The notes: generated by a model not told the origin, from the sequence alone. Shown: positions 38,602-46,020, numbered from the stretch's first letter. The stretch: DNA of 64,000 nucleotides from Candidatus Liberibacter africanus PTSAPSY (GCF_001021085.1 NZ_CP004021.1:432501-496500), one strand, 5' to 3'. Numbers and translations: made by a program.

Positions 38602-39070
38602 GAGAAATTACCTAGAAGAGAATATAAAACAAGATACCTACAATAATTATAACCCTCCCTCTAAAGAAGAATTACAACAAATATATGAAAAGATTGAGCA
38701 ACTAGAAGAAAAAATACAAAAAAATGATTTCAAAAAAGACCTTTATGAACAAACAGGTACATATATAGAAAAAATGTCTAAAGATTTGAACCATAATTTA
38801 TGGATAAAATATAGTACTTTGGTATGCTTAGCAGTCTACAGTGTAGTTTTACATGTATCCATCTTTTCACAATACAAAATATTATCCGAAATAAAAGAAT
38901 TACCTATATATGCCCAATTCGCTTTTGTAAGCACAACTATATTTTCAACTTTTTTAGCTTTTTCCAAAATAATAGAAGGAACATTTCGAACACACAATGA
39001 AAGACATAAACATGATACCTTACCTCCAAATATACAACAAATAATACAAACACTAAAACCAAAAGATTAA
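38594..39070 (+). CDS. Candidate membrane toxin paired with the Panacea antitoxin
   Basis: A 158-residue protein. Residues about 18-60 are a charged coiled coil. Two hydrophobic segments follow (about 75-95, YSTLVCLAVYSVVLHVSIF, and about 107-124, FAFVSTTIFSTFLAF), and the tail is charged. No enzymatic motif is visible. Translational overlap with the Panacea gene makes it the likely toxin, perhaps acting on the inner membrane, as described for some Panacea partners with membrane segments. I do not recognise the family, and toxicity is inferred. Confidence 0.6.
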   Translation: MCERNYLEENIKQDTYNNYNPPSKEELQQIYEKIEQLEEKIQKNDFKKDLYEQTGTYIEKMSKDLNHNLWIKYSTLVCLAVYSVVLHVSIFSQYKILSEIKELPIYAQFAFVSTTIFSTFLAFSKIIEGTFRTHNERHKHDTLPPNIQQIIQTLKPKD

Positions 39071-39221
39071 GAACAAACCACAAGGAAAATCTATTTGTAG
39101 GATATAGAGAAGGAAGAATTTTCCATATTCTGTGCATTGATCACGATTATACAGCTTATAAACATGGACGTTAAAAAAGCCCCATTGAGAGAGCTTCTGC
39201 ATAGATTTTTCAGATGAGTTG

Positions 39222-39863
39222 CTATTTATCCGTTTGAGACAGCATATGATTTGCATTCCAACGAATACGGACTTGTTTAGCTTCTTCAAGATTAGTTGAG
39301 CTGATAAAATCCCTTATGACACTTATATTCCCTAGATATTTTTCAACATCTTCAAGCGGTACATTACACGACAGAGGATCTATCCCGTAGGGTTTTAACA
39401 CCTCTTCTATAAAGCCTATACCCTCTTTAATAACCTCTTCATCCAGATAGCTTCTTTTAGCCTTAAACACAGTGGAATAATAGAACGATTTCTTCAGCTT
39501 ATCATGATATATGGTAACCTTATCCATATCCTGAAATCGCGTATCATTTTTCAACTTATTCAAGTCTTCTTGTTCCTTAGAAGCTGTTAAAATCGCCAAT
39601 CCTAGTGATAAAAATAACCATGGAATAATTAGAAATATAATAATGCTATATGGTGGATATTCTCCACGATATAAACGATATAATACTACATATAAAAAAC
39701 CAAAACCAGTGATACGTATAAACCAAGTCAAACCAGCAGGGACGAAATTGTTTATTACGCTTGCTTTCTTTTTATTGCCTCTCAAATGAGACACCATGCG
39801 AGACGTATTCTCGCCCTCTATGAATAGTTTTAATAGAGTTAGAGCCTCCTGTTTCCAATCCAT
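39222..39863 (-). CDS. Two-TM membrane protein behind the repressor (possible superinfection exclusion)
   Basis: A 213-residue protein. Two adjacent hydrophobic segments (about 45-62 and 70-92, with GFGFLYVVLYRLY and IIIFLIIPWLFLSLGLAIL) are followed by a soluble, charged C-terminal half of about 110 residues. It lies 75 bases downstream of the repressor gene on the same strand, so it is probably made in the lysogen. Lysogen-expressed membrane proteins in this place often block superinfecting phages, but nothing in the sequence proves it. It converges with the Panacea module. Confidence 0.5.
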   Translation of the reverse strand: MDWKQEALTLLKLFIEGENTSRMVSHLRGNKKKASVINNFVPAGLTWFIRITGFGFLYVVLYRLYRGEYPPYSIIIFLIIPWLFLSLGLAILTASKEQEDLNKLKNDTRFQDMDKVTIYHDKLKKSFYYSTVFKAKRSYLDEEVIKEGIGFIEEVLKPYGIDPLSCNVPLEDVEKYLGNISVIRDFISSTNLEEAKQVRIRWNANHMLSQTDK

Positions 39864-39938
39864 CTCCTATCTCCTTAACCCGTTGATTAAAGGGGATGAA
39901 AAGCTTTCCAACCAGTTGTAGAAATCTGTGCACAACAT

Positions 39939-40559
39939 CTACAACTTCCTTGACTTGCGTTTTGAGCCCACTGAGAGTTGAGTTGAGTTGAGTTGAGTTG
40001 AGTTGAGTTGAGTTGAGTTGAGTTGAGTTGCAGTCGCACGTTGCAGATACTTAGATCTCATCTTACCTTTTGGTATGATTGCTTCATCGCCAAAGTACAA
40101 CCAGTCTAATGGCTTGTTTAAGGCTCTTTTAATCTTTAGTGCGGTCTTGAGTTCGGGTGTTCTGTGTCCGTTTTCTATATTGCTAACGGCGCCGTAGGAT
40201 ATACCTACCCATTCTCCAAATTCTTTTAAGGTCATTCCCTCTTCTTTTCTGACTTTTTTAAGTCTTTCGCCTATTTCCATAGGGCTTATAATTCTCTTCT
40301 CGAGCCTATCGGAACTTTTAATCTTGGTATCTATCCCGTCATACAACCAGTCGAAAGACGCACCAAATTCATTACGTAAAAACAAAGCGTAGTTGATGCT
40401 AGCGGGTTGCAAGCCTAGTTCAAGTCTCGACACTGCACTTCGCAATTGCTTAGACACTTCGCCTATTTGTGCTTGGGTGAGCTTGTTGCTCTCACGTAAA
40501 GTTTTAAAGCGTTGCCCTATTTCCTGCCAATTTAAGGTTTTTTTTGCATCTTCCTTCAT
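39939..40559 (-). CDS. Phage repressor with two HTH (XRE) domains and a microsatellite-coded tail
   Basis: A 206-residue protein. The first XRE helix-turn-helix spans about residues 10-72 (LTQAQIGEVSKQLRSAVSRLE) and the second about 92-155 (MTLKEFGEWVGISYGAVSNIE). Tandem XRE domains are seen in Liberibacter-type phage repressors as far as I recall. The C-terminus has NSTQL repeated three times, encoded by CAACT x11 at 39976-40030. There is no peptidase-type C-terminal domain, so induction would not be RecA-driven in the LexA manner. The operator-rich region at 40614-40680 lies directly upstream. Confidence 0.82.
   Translation of the reverse strand: MKEDAKKTLNWQEIGQRFKTLRESNKLTQAQIGEVSKQLRSAVSRLELGLQPASINYALFLRNEFGASFDWLYDGIDTKIKSSDRLEKRIISPMEIGERLKKVRKEEGMTLKEFGEWVGISYGAVSNIENGHRTPELKTALKIKRALNKPLDWLYFGDEAIIPKGKMRSKYLQRATATQLNSTQLNSTQLNSTQLSVGSKRKSRKL
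39976..40030. repeat. Pentanucleotide microsatellite (AGTTG)11
   Basis: Eleven perfect AGTTG units (CAACT on the coding strand) lie in the 3' coding part of the repressor gene. Five is not a multiple of three, so gain or loss of a unit changes the frame of the last residues (about 13 beyond the tract). Confidence 0.95.
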
Positions 40560-40613
40560 ACCACTATTTATACCCCAAATCAGAAACTTAGTAAAGGTTT
40601 GTAGAGGGCTTTA

Positions 40614-40680
40614 TAGAAAATAATTTGTCAATATGTTACTTTTAAATGTTGACAATAGCGATTTATTGACAAATAATACC
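40614..40680 (+). promoter_or_regulatory. Lysogeny operator/promoter region, copy 1
   Basis: A 67-base segment between the repressor gene and the plus-strand genes. It contains three copies of a TATTGACAA-like site: TTGTCAATA (inverted) at 40625, GTTGACAAT at 40648 and TATTGACAA at 40664. A sigma70-like promoter, TTGACA (40649-40654), 17-base spacer and AATAAT (40672-40677), reads rightward and is covered by two of the sites. The segment recurs with one mismatch at 46350-46416. Confidence 0.75.
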
Positions 40681-40686
40681 TCACAA

Positions 40687-40730
40687 GTAATAGCTTTCAT
40701 TGGTATTCCAAACAGTGGCTTAGCTATTAC
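40687..40730. repeat. Inverted repeat GTAATAGCT ... AGCTATTAC
   Basis: Perfect 9-base arms at 40687-40695 and 40722-40730 lie in the leader just after the copy-1 promoter. A second imperfect pair (TTGAACCTT and AAGGGTTCAA, 40742-40780) follows. They could be a leader RNA structure or a second regulator site. Confidence 0.5.
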
Positions 40731-40864
40731 TCTCGAGCCTTTTGAACCTTTAGGGTTTGCATATTTTTCCAAGGGTTCAATTGAGGTTTAAAAAGTGGAA
40801 CGTAGCTTAATCTACGTCTGTCTTCCTTTTAAGGGGCAGTATAATTAAAGCACGGAGAATACAA

Positions 40865-41230
40865 ATGGGACAATTAAAGCAACATTGCATGGAAGAGATT
40901 GAAGCCAACTACGAGTTTTCAAGCACTGTAAACCCTCGGATGAACGTTGAGCCTGACCCCGACTACGAAGTAGAGCTAGTCGAGAAGCTTGAAAGATCTT
41001 CGAAGACGGCTAAGAAACTAATTCAATTTCGGGATCGCTCAATTCGAACTTACGTATTAGCGGAGTTAATTGAGGAAGTTAAGCGGATTGTTATTTTAGC
41101 TGAGGCTCACAAACGGCGTTTAGAACTCAGGTTATCTGAAGTTGATGATCTTTGGAGTTTATTAGACGATAGCTGTGAAGACTGTGAGCATCCTGACGAG
41201 GAGCATAAACGGGATTATTACGCCAATTAG
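40865..41230 (+). CDS. Hypothetical first gene right of the repressor
   Basis: A 121-residue, strongly charged helical protein (pI balanced, many Glu and Arg) that ends with CEDCEHPDEEH, a small Cys/His cluster. I do not recognise its family. It occupies the cro/cII-like position right of the operator, but no HTH can be seen. A rho-independent terminator follows at 41242-41261. Confidence 0.5.
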   Translation: MGQLKQHCMEEIEANYEFSSTVNPRMNVEPDPDYEVELVEKLERSSKTAKKLIQFRDRSIRTYVLAELIEEVKRIVILAEAHKRRLELRLSEVDDLWSLLDDSCEDCEHPDEEHKRDYYAN

Positions 41231-41241
41231 ATTTAAGAGAT

Positions 41242-41261
41242 ACCCAAGCGATTGGGTTTTG
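41242..41261 (+). terminator. Rho-independent terminator
   Basis: ACCCAA-GCGA-TTGGGT forms a 6-bp hairpin with a tetraloop followed by a T-rich tract, 12 bases after the preceding stop codon. Confidence 0.65.
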
Positions 41262-41350
41262 GGGGTGGTTTTTTTATCTCCATATTTGTCCCACCCCCGT
41301 TTAAAAATCACTAGCATCTTTAGTGGTTTCTAGTCAGAAGGAGCATAGTA

Positions 41351-41581
41351 ATGAAAGGGAAAAAGATAATGAACAACACTTATTTAGTAGCATCTGTAAT
41401 GGTGGTCAGTGGTTTATTAGCAAGTTGTGATTTAAGTGATGAACCTAAGAAACTAACTCCTGAGCAACTTTGTGATGCGGTTTGCCAGCTATCCCACCAA
41501 GAACAGCAAGAGTTCCAAGCTAAGGTAGATCAGAAGTATGAAGAACACCTTAAAACGGGTTCGGAAGTATCAAAAGACTAA
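41351..41581 (+). CDS. Small phage-encoded lipoprotein
   Basis: A 76-residue protein. A positively charged start (MKGKKIMNN), a hydrophobic core and the lipobox LLASC place the modified Cys at about residue 26. The mature part, DLSDEPKKLTPEQL..., is short and acidic. The ATG follows GAAGGAGC. Small lipoproteins near lysogeny genes can protect against superinfection or act as host-surface cargo. The function is unknown. A second, unrelated lipoprotein lies outside attR at 56467. Confidence 0.65.
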   Translation: MKGKKIMNNTYLVASVMVVSGLLASCDLSDEPKKLTPEQLCDAVCQLSHQEQQEFQAKVDQKYEEHLKTGSEVSKD

Positions 41582-41598
41582 AGTTTTGTCTAGAAGGC

Positions 41599-41622
41599 CG
41601 CCCCCACTTCGGGGGCGTTCCT
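41599..41622 (+). terminator. Rho-independent terminator after the lipoprotein gene
   Basis: CGCCCCC-ACTTC-GGGGGCG is a 7-bp GC hairpin followed by TTCCTTT, just after the lipoprotein stop codon. Confidence 0.75.
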
Positions 41623-41648
41623 TTAACAACCAGAAGGAAACAACAATT

Positions 41649-42461
41649 ATGACCACTATACCAGAAGTAATGCGGGGAATCAATAGGGTATCGGACGTGA
41701 AGACGATGAGCAGTAGAGAGATTGCCGAGTTAACGGGTAAAGAACATAAAAATGTTCTCCGTGATGTAGAAGTTATGCTCGAAAACTTAGAAGTTTCACA
41801 GCTCAAATTTGAGCTGTCAGATTTTAAAGGGAGCTATATAAAAAGGGGAAAAGAATATCCGTGCTATTATCTTCCTAAAAGGGAATGTCTCATTTTAGTT
41901 TCTGGTTACGATGTAAACTTGAGGGCTAGGATTATAGACCGTTGGGCGGAATTAGAAGTTGAGAAGAGGCAACGGGAGAAAGCACCAAAGCTTAGGTCCA
42001 CTTCAGCGAGTACAGTTTTAAGGGTTCACAAGCATCTTGAATCATTAGCTAAGCAAGCGGGGCTTAAGGACAATCAGCTTTTACTGAGGGTTAACCGAGG
42101 TGTTACGAAGATAACGGGGGTTGACCAATTAGAGGCTATGGCTATTAAGCACCTACCCTCTGCGGGTAATGACGAGTATGTGTCTCCGACTGTAATAGGA
42201 GAAAAGCTTAATCCTGTAATGAGACCTAAATCATTAAACGTATGGCTGACTAGCTTAGGGCTTCAAATCAAAAGCATTAACCGTAAATTTGTGCCGACCC
42301 CTATGGGCGAGGATTTGGGGGGTCAAATGTGTGATGTGCAGATGCGACATGGTGATGGGTCAACTCAACATTTGAAGTGGAATTCGAGCATCCTCGTTCC
42401 GTATTTACAAGATCTTATAAATAGTGACCAATCAAAGAAAGGAGATACCGATGAGCGATAA
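41649..42461 (+). CDS. Rha-family phage regulatory protein
   Basis: A 270-residue protein from the ATG at 41649, preceded by AGAAGGAAA. The frame is open further upstream but overlaps the terminator. The N-terminal 100 residues carry the Rha signature: SSREIAELTGKEHKNVLRDVE, then YCLPKRE-like YYLPKRECLILVSGYDVNLRARIIDRW. The C-terminal half (from about residue 115) resembles phage antirepressor accessory domains. Rha proteins regulate phage development and are IHF-sensitive in lambdoid phages; the host ihfB lies at the window start. Confidence 0.8.
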   Translation: MTTIPEVMRGINRVSDVKTMSSREIAELTGKEHKNVLRDVEVMLENLEVSQLKFELSDFKGSYIKRGKEYPCYYLPKRECLILVSGYDVNLRARIIDRWAELEVEKRQREKAPKLRSTSASTVLRVHKHLESLAKQAGLKDNQLLLRVNRGVTKITGVDQLEAMAIKHLPSAGNDEYVSPTVIGEKLNPVMRPKSLNVWLTSLGLQIKSINRKFVPTPMGEDLGGQMCDVQMRHGDGSTQHLKWNSSILVPYLQDLINSDQSKKGDTDER

Positions 42462-42699
42462 ACTGGATGAAGTACTAAGAGCCTCTAAATATTTCGAAAA
42501 GATCGTTGATGAAGCGGGCTTCGTTGGAATCCATAAGCTGGAAGCTATTAATAGAGGAGTAACGGCGCTTACAAATTTCAACCCGTTAAAATCTATGGGG
42601 ATATATACAGGAACAAGCGGGGATGAAGACGGGGGTAGTGGCGACTTTATAACATATTTTGACCGTGGAGGAGTGTGGAAAGGAGATACTAATGCTTAA
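42451..42699 (+). CDS. Small protein resembling part of the Rha-type regulator
   Basis: 82 residues from the ATG at 42451 (AAAGGAGAT just upstream). The segment KLEAINRGVTALTNFNPLKSM looks similar to LLLRVNRGVTKITGVDQLEAM in the preceding Rha protein, which suggests duplication of a segment or a shared domain. The C-terminus is Gly/Asp-rich. It overlaps the upstream gene by 11 bases. The function is unknown. Confidence 0.5.
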   Translation: MSDKLDEVLRASKYFEKIVDEAGFVGIHKLEAINRGVTALTNFNPLKSMGIYTGTSGDEDGGSGDFITYFDRGGVWKGDTNA

Positions 42700-42784
42700 T
42701 TTCATGTTCGGTTTCGTAGCGTGTTTCATACTGTTTTATGCGGGTTTCATTATTCTTGATGCTTTGTATAGGGAGGAGAAATAA
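42692..42784 (+). CDS. 30-residue membrane peptide
   Basis: ATG 42692 with AAAGGAGAT 6 bases upstream. The peptide MLNFMFGFVACFILFYAGFI followed by LDALYREEK has one transmembrane helix and a charged end. Its start overlaps the previous stop and its stop overlaps the next ATG, so the three genes are coupled. The function is unknown. Confidence 0.5.
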   Translation: MLNFMFGFVACFILFYAGFIILDALYREEK

Positions 42785-42909
42785 TGGATAGTGTTGATTA
42801 TTTTATGTTTATATTTCCTATTCTTGTCTTTTTAGCTTGTGCGGGTTTGTTAATACACGAATATTTAAAAGCTAGACAGATCAAAAAAAAGCACCAAAAA
42901 CTCCTTTAA
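42784..42909 (+). CDS. 41-residue membrane peptide
   Basis: ATG 42784 overlaps the preceding TAA (TAATG), with GGGAGGAG just upstream. A single hydrophobic helix (about 7-27, MFIFPILVFLACAGLLI) is followed by a basic tail (KARQIKKKHQK). With the 30-residue peptide it forms a pair of tiny membrane proteins of unknown role. Confidence 0.5.
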   Translation: MDSVDYFMFIFPILVFLACAGLLIHEYLKARQIKKKHQKLL

Positions 42910-42952
42910 AAACACCAAAAATCCAAGAAGTAAAAAGAGGAGGAGGTAGGAA

Positions 42953-44434
42953 ATGACTTACAGACGATTAAGGCTTAAAGAGCGTTCCATATCATACGCT
43001 TGCATGACTCCTAAGTACGATATTCCTTGGGATATTAAAGACCCTACAACAATTCATGCGGAAGTAATCAAGGAGGGAAAATATTTCCCTTTAGAATATG
43101 GAGAAGATTTCACTGTTGACAGTTGTAAAAACAATCTCACTCTTTTGATTGAATATGATGAAGTTGATACTATACATATTTTTGAGGGAGAAGAGTTAAA
43201 GTATATCGCTCAATCCGTCAAAAAAAGCAATCCTGTACCCCCTACAAGGTTAATTGACGATTGCAAGCTGGAGTTAAACGAGATATCCCCTGTAGATACA
43301 ATAGAAAAAGAACTTGCAGAAAAATTCAATAGTATCAAATCTTTAATAGATAAAGTAAAACAAGATCTTGAAGAAGGATTAAAAAGCACTGCGACTATCA
43401 TACAAGCACATTCTTTATCTCTAATAGATAAGACCCAAACTCTAGAAGAACATGGAATAAGACTAACAGAGACAGCTACCAAAGATGATATTAGCAACCT
43501 AAAGGACATCTTTGTTACTCCAGATGAACTTCAGTCATTGCTTGAAAACACTATTACTCAAAACCAAGAAGCTATAAAGCGTTTAGAACAAGAGATCAAA
43601 GACCTAAAGAATGCGTCTCCTAGTGATATTGCATCACTCAAAAAAAAACTAGAGAATCTTGTAACGGCTCAAGAGAAACTGAAGAAGTTTGAAGCCGAGG
43701 TAGCTGAACAGATTACTCGTTTAGAAAACAAAACAGATAGTATAGAGACAGGGGCAAAAAATCTCACAGAAGTTGTTACAGCTCTGGGTAGCAAGGTTGA
43801 TAACGTTGATGTTATCCAGCTGGATAAGGATGTTTCCTTCCTATCTGCTAAAATACTAGAATTAGATAAAGCTACACAGAAGATACAAGATCTAAACCAA
43901 AAGACAGATACTTTAGATGGGAATGTAAAAGATCTAAACCAAAAGACAAAGGATACTGTCGCTCAATTTGAGACTATTAATGGGGAAAACAAGTCCTTTG
44001 AAGACAAAATATCTTTATTGAAGCAGACTATTAATACACAAAAACTAGAAATAGCGGATTTGAAAAAATGCCTGTCTTCTTTTGTTGATTTAAAAACACT
44101 AGAAGCTCGCATAGAAGCATTACAACAACGCATAAAGAAAGAAAGCATAGAAGCATTACAACAACGCATAAAGAAAGAAATAAGCGGACGAACAGCGATA
44201 CGATGTGCCCGGTTACAAGTGGATAGAAACTTCGGGGATGCACCACTTGGAACCGAGATTCAACGTTGGCAATACCCTTCTGAGAATTCTAGCGGATATT
44301 TGTCATTTTCGTGGGCTGACGGCGAATGCGATGCGCTTCCTAGTGCTGAAGATAAAGCCAAAAGATGGAGAGTTTTAGGGAGAACAATAGGCTATTACGG
44401 TAGATGGCACTATCTACAAGAGGTTATTGATTAA
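42953..44434 (+). CDS. Tail fibre protein (T7 gp17-like N-terminus, coiled-coil shaft)
   Basis: A 493-residue protein. Residues about 10-105 (YDIPWDIKDPTTIHAEV, then LEYGEDFTVD and DTIHIFEGEELKYIAQS) follow the pattern of the T7 gp17 tail-attachment domain. Residues about 120-420 are coiled coil with heptads (EALQQRIKKE, LNQKTDTLDGNVKD). The last 75 residues are aromatic-rich (RWQYPSENSSGYLSFSW) and may bind the receptor. A 36-bp tandem duplication (44109-44180) lengthens the shaft by 12 residues. It is unusual in lying on the plus strand, far from the virion operon. Confidence 0.65.
   Translation: MTYRRLRLKERSISYACMTPKYDIPWDIKDPTTIHAEVIKEGKYFPLEYGEDFTVDSCKNNLTLLIEYDEVDTIHIFEGEELKYIAQSVKKSNPVPPTRLIDDCKLELNEISPVDTIEKELAEKFNSIKSLIDKVKQDLEEGLKSTATIIQAHSLSLIDKTQTLEEHGIRLTETATKDDISNLKDIFVTPDELQSLLENTITQNQEAIKRLEQEIKDLKNASPSDIASLKKKLENLVTAQEKLKKFEAEVAEQITRLENKTDSIETGAKNLTEVVTALGSKVDNVDVIQLDKDVSFLSAKILELDKATQKIQDLNQKTDTLDGNVKDLNQKTKDTVAQFETINGENKSFEDKISLLKQTINTQKLEIADLKKCLSSFVDLKTLEARIEALQQRIKKESIEALQQRIKKEISGRTAIRCARLQVDRNFGDAPLGTEIQRWQYPSENSSGYLSFSWADGECDALPSAEDKAKRWRVLGRTIGYYGRWHYLQEVID
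44109..44180. repeat. 36-bp tandem duplication in the tail-fibre shaft
   Basis: Two identical-looking 36-base units (44109-44144, 44145-44180) encode SIEALQQRIKKE-type 12-residue blocks. The frame is preserved. Confidence 0.85.
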
Positions 44435-44754
44435 TGGCTAGATAGCTTTAACAGTATCCCTATAGTAGACACTAGTACAGAGACTATTATACCCATAAAC
44501 CACTTAGTTTGACTGTTAATAGCGTCTTTAAGTTCTGACTTAGTATTAGCTATATCTTCTTTAAGTTCTGTTCTAACGTTAGCTATATCTTCTTTAAGTT
44601 CTGTTCTAACGTTAGCAATATCAGCTCTAACGTTAGCTATTTCTTCTTTAAGTTCTGCCTTAGTCGCAAGATATGGTAGAGCCGTTTCTAACTTTGCGAA
44701 GCGGACATCGGTTCTATCTTTATGTGGCTTTTGTTTTACGGCTGTATTGGTCAT
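44431..44754 (-). CDS. Coiled-coil protein with C-terminal membrane anchor
   Basis: A 107-residue protein. An N-terminal charged region precedes repeated 11-residue blocks (TELKEDIANVR) encoded by a 33-bp tandem repeat, and one hydrophobic segment at residues about 84-103 (WFMGIIVSVLVSTIGILL). It is tail-anchored, with the coil presumably cytoplasmic. It overlaps the tail-fibre gene's stop by 4 bases on the opposite strand and is the last gene of the accessory minus-strand group. The function is unknown; similar small coiled-coil-TM proteins are common in phages and rhizobia. Confidence 0.6.
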   Translation of the reverse strand: MTNTAVKQKPHKDRTDVRFAKLETALPYLATKAELKEEIANVRADIANVRTELKEDIANVRTELKEDIANTKSELKDAINSQTKWFMGIIVSVLVSTIGILLKLSSH

Positions 44755-44755
44755 G

Positions 44756-44893
44756 TCAGTAATTGTACATGTTTTTAGTTAATGAATCAATAGATTGTGA
44801 TTTACTATTCCAATTTCTAATTAGTTTATTATCCGTATCATTTAGTGCTGATAGACGTTGCGACATAACAGCGTGGGAAGTGTTTTGATACAT
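44756..44893 (-). CDS. 45-residue hypothetical protein
   Basis: ATG 44893 follows AAGAGG by 4-5 bases. The stop lies one base before the ATG of the coiled-coil-TM gene, so the two are probably co-translated. The sequence (MYQNTSHAVMSQRLSALNDT...) is polar and Ser/Asn-rich with no recognised domain. The good ribosome site and tight spacing support a real small gene. Confidence 0.5.
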   Translation of the reverse strand: MYQNTSHAVMSQRLSALNDTDNKLIRNWNSKSQSIDSLTKNMYNY

Positions 44894-45014
44894 TTTACCT
44901 CTTAAAATCTATAACATTGTTAGGCTTGCCCTTAAGTACTTCAAAAGTGGATTTAAGCTTTAAGCCCATTCTGTGTACTGAGTTTAGCTTGTTCTTTCCA
45001 GCAGATATTCGGCA

Positions 45015-45818
45015 TCACTTCCTCGCATAAAGGAGTTGTTCTTGGGGCATTGCTTTCAATCTTGCTATTTTAGCTTCTAGTGCCTCTTCTTCTTTTTTGC
45101 TTAGTTCTAGTGGCTCTAGGAGAGGTTCTATGTAATCTATGGAGCATGATTTACGCAGATACTCTTTTTGTTTTTCTTTGTTATTAAGACGGTATTGCCT
45201 TTGATACTCTGCTTCTTTTTCTCTGTTGTTTAGGCGATATCGCTTTTGTCTTTCTCTTCCTCTTTCCCGGTTGCTTAGGTAATATCGCTTTTGTCTTTCT
45301 GCTTCTTTTTCTTTGTTATTAAGACGGTATTGCCTTTGATACTCTTTGTTATTAAGACGGTATTGCCTTTGATACTCCGCTACTTTTTCTTTGTTATTAA
45401 GACGGTATTGCCTTTGATACTCGGCTGCTCCTTCTCTGTTATTAAGATAGTATTGCTTTCGTCTTTCTCTTAATTTTTCCCTGTTGTTTAGGTAATATTG
45501 CCTTTGTTTTTCTTTGTTATTAAGGTGGTATTGCCTTTGTTTTCCTTTGTTATTAAGACGGTATTGCCTTTGATACTCCGCTATTTCTTCTTTGTTATTA
45601 AGGCGGTATTGCCTTTGATACTCCGCTATTTCTTCTTTGTTATTAAGACAGTATTGCCTTTGATACTCTGCTATTTCTTCTTTATTGTTTAGGTAATATC
45701 GCTTTCGTTTTTCTCTTACTTCTTCTTTATTGTTTAGGTAATATCGCTTTTGTCTTTCCTTTTCCCTTTGCTTTAACTCTTCATCAGATGGAATTTCTCT
45801 TTTATTCATCGTCTTCAT
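45015..45818 (-). CDS. Repeat protein with about 14 YxLNNKE motifs
   Basis: A 267-residue protein. Almost all of residues 20-225 is a tandem array of about 13-14 residue units of the form Q-Y-R-L-N-N-K-E-x-x-A-E-Y, some shortened to 9 residues. The array ends in a distinct C-terminal domain (IEPLLEPLELSKKEEEALEAK). It is very rich in Lys, Arg, Asn, Tyr and Gln. Similar arrays occur in large-virus and phage proteins of unknown function, sometimes tied to nucleic-acid binding. The 39-45-bp DNA repeats allow copy-number change. It overlaps the upstream gene by 17 bases. The function is unknown. Confidence 0.7.
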   Translation of the reverse strand: MKTMNKREIPSDEELKQREKERQKRYYLNNKEEVREKRKRYYLNNKEEIAEYQRQYCLNNKEEIAEYQRQYRLNNKEEIAEYQRQYRLNNKGKQRQYHLNNKEKQRQYYLNNREKLRERRKQYYLNNREGAAEYQRQYRLNNKEKVAEYQRQYRLNNKEYQRQYRLNNKEKEAERQKRYYLSNRERGRERQKRYRLNNREKEAEYQRQYRLNNKEKQKEYLRKSCSIDYIEPLLEPLELSKKEEEALEAKIARLKAMPQEQLLYARK

Positions 45819-46020
45819 CCTTAAAAAACTCTCTGTAGATTAGCGTGTAACTCTCCATGACCTTACCCCTAATCTCCCGCTCTCTTTCCTTTGATATTTT
45901 CCCTTGTTCATCTAGTTTAACAAGGAGCTTCAAGCCATCATGCTTGCCAGTAGCCGTAATCGAGGTTATCAATCCTTTTTTCGTTTCATAAACATTAGAA
46001 CTCACTTTAAATTTAGTCAT
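45802..46020 (-). CDS. Small hypothetical protein, accessory operon
   Basis: 72 residues from the ATG at 46020 (MTKFKVSSNVYETK), which overlaps the previous stop as ATGA and has GAGG upstream. A beta-rich first half is followed by a charged helical half, with an acidic tail FKDEDDE. No family is recognised. It is coupled to its neighbours on both sides. Confidence 0.5.
   Translation of the reverse strand: MTKFKVSSNVYETKKGLITSITATGKHDGLKLLVKLDEQGKISKEREREIRGKVMESYTLIYREFFKDEDDE

Noticed and set aside
44755..45014. Whole stretch left of the repeat gene as one gap
   Set aside because: It actually holds the 45-residue gene at 44756-44893; the rest, 44894-45014, shows nothing I can support.
45291..45692. 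Two plus-strand frames rich in VIKTVLPLIL
   Set aside because: They are the antisense of the YxLNNKE repeat gene; the hydrophobic repeats simply mirror that array.
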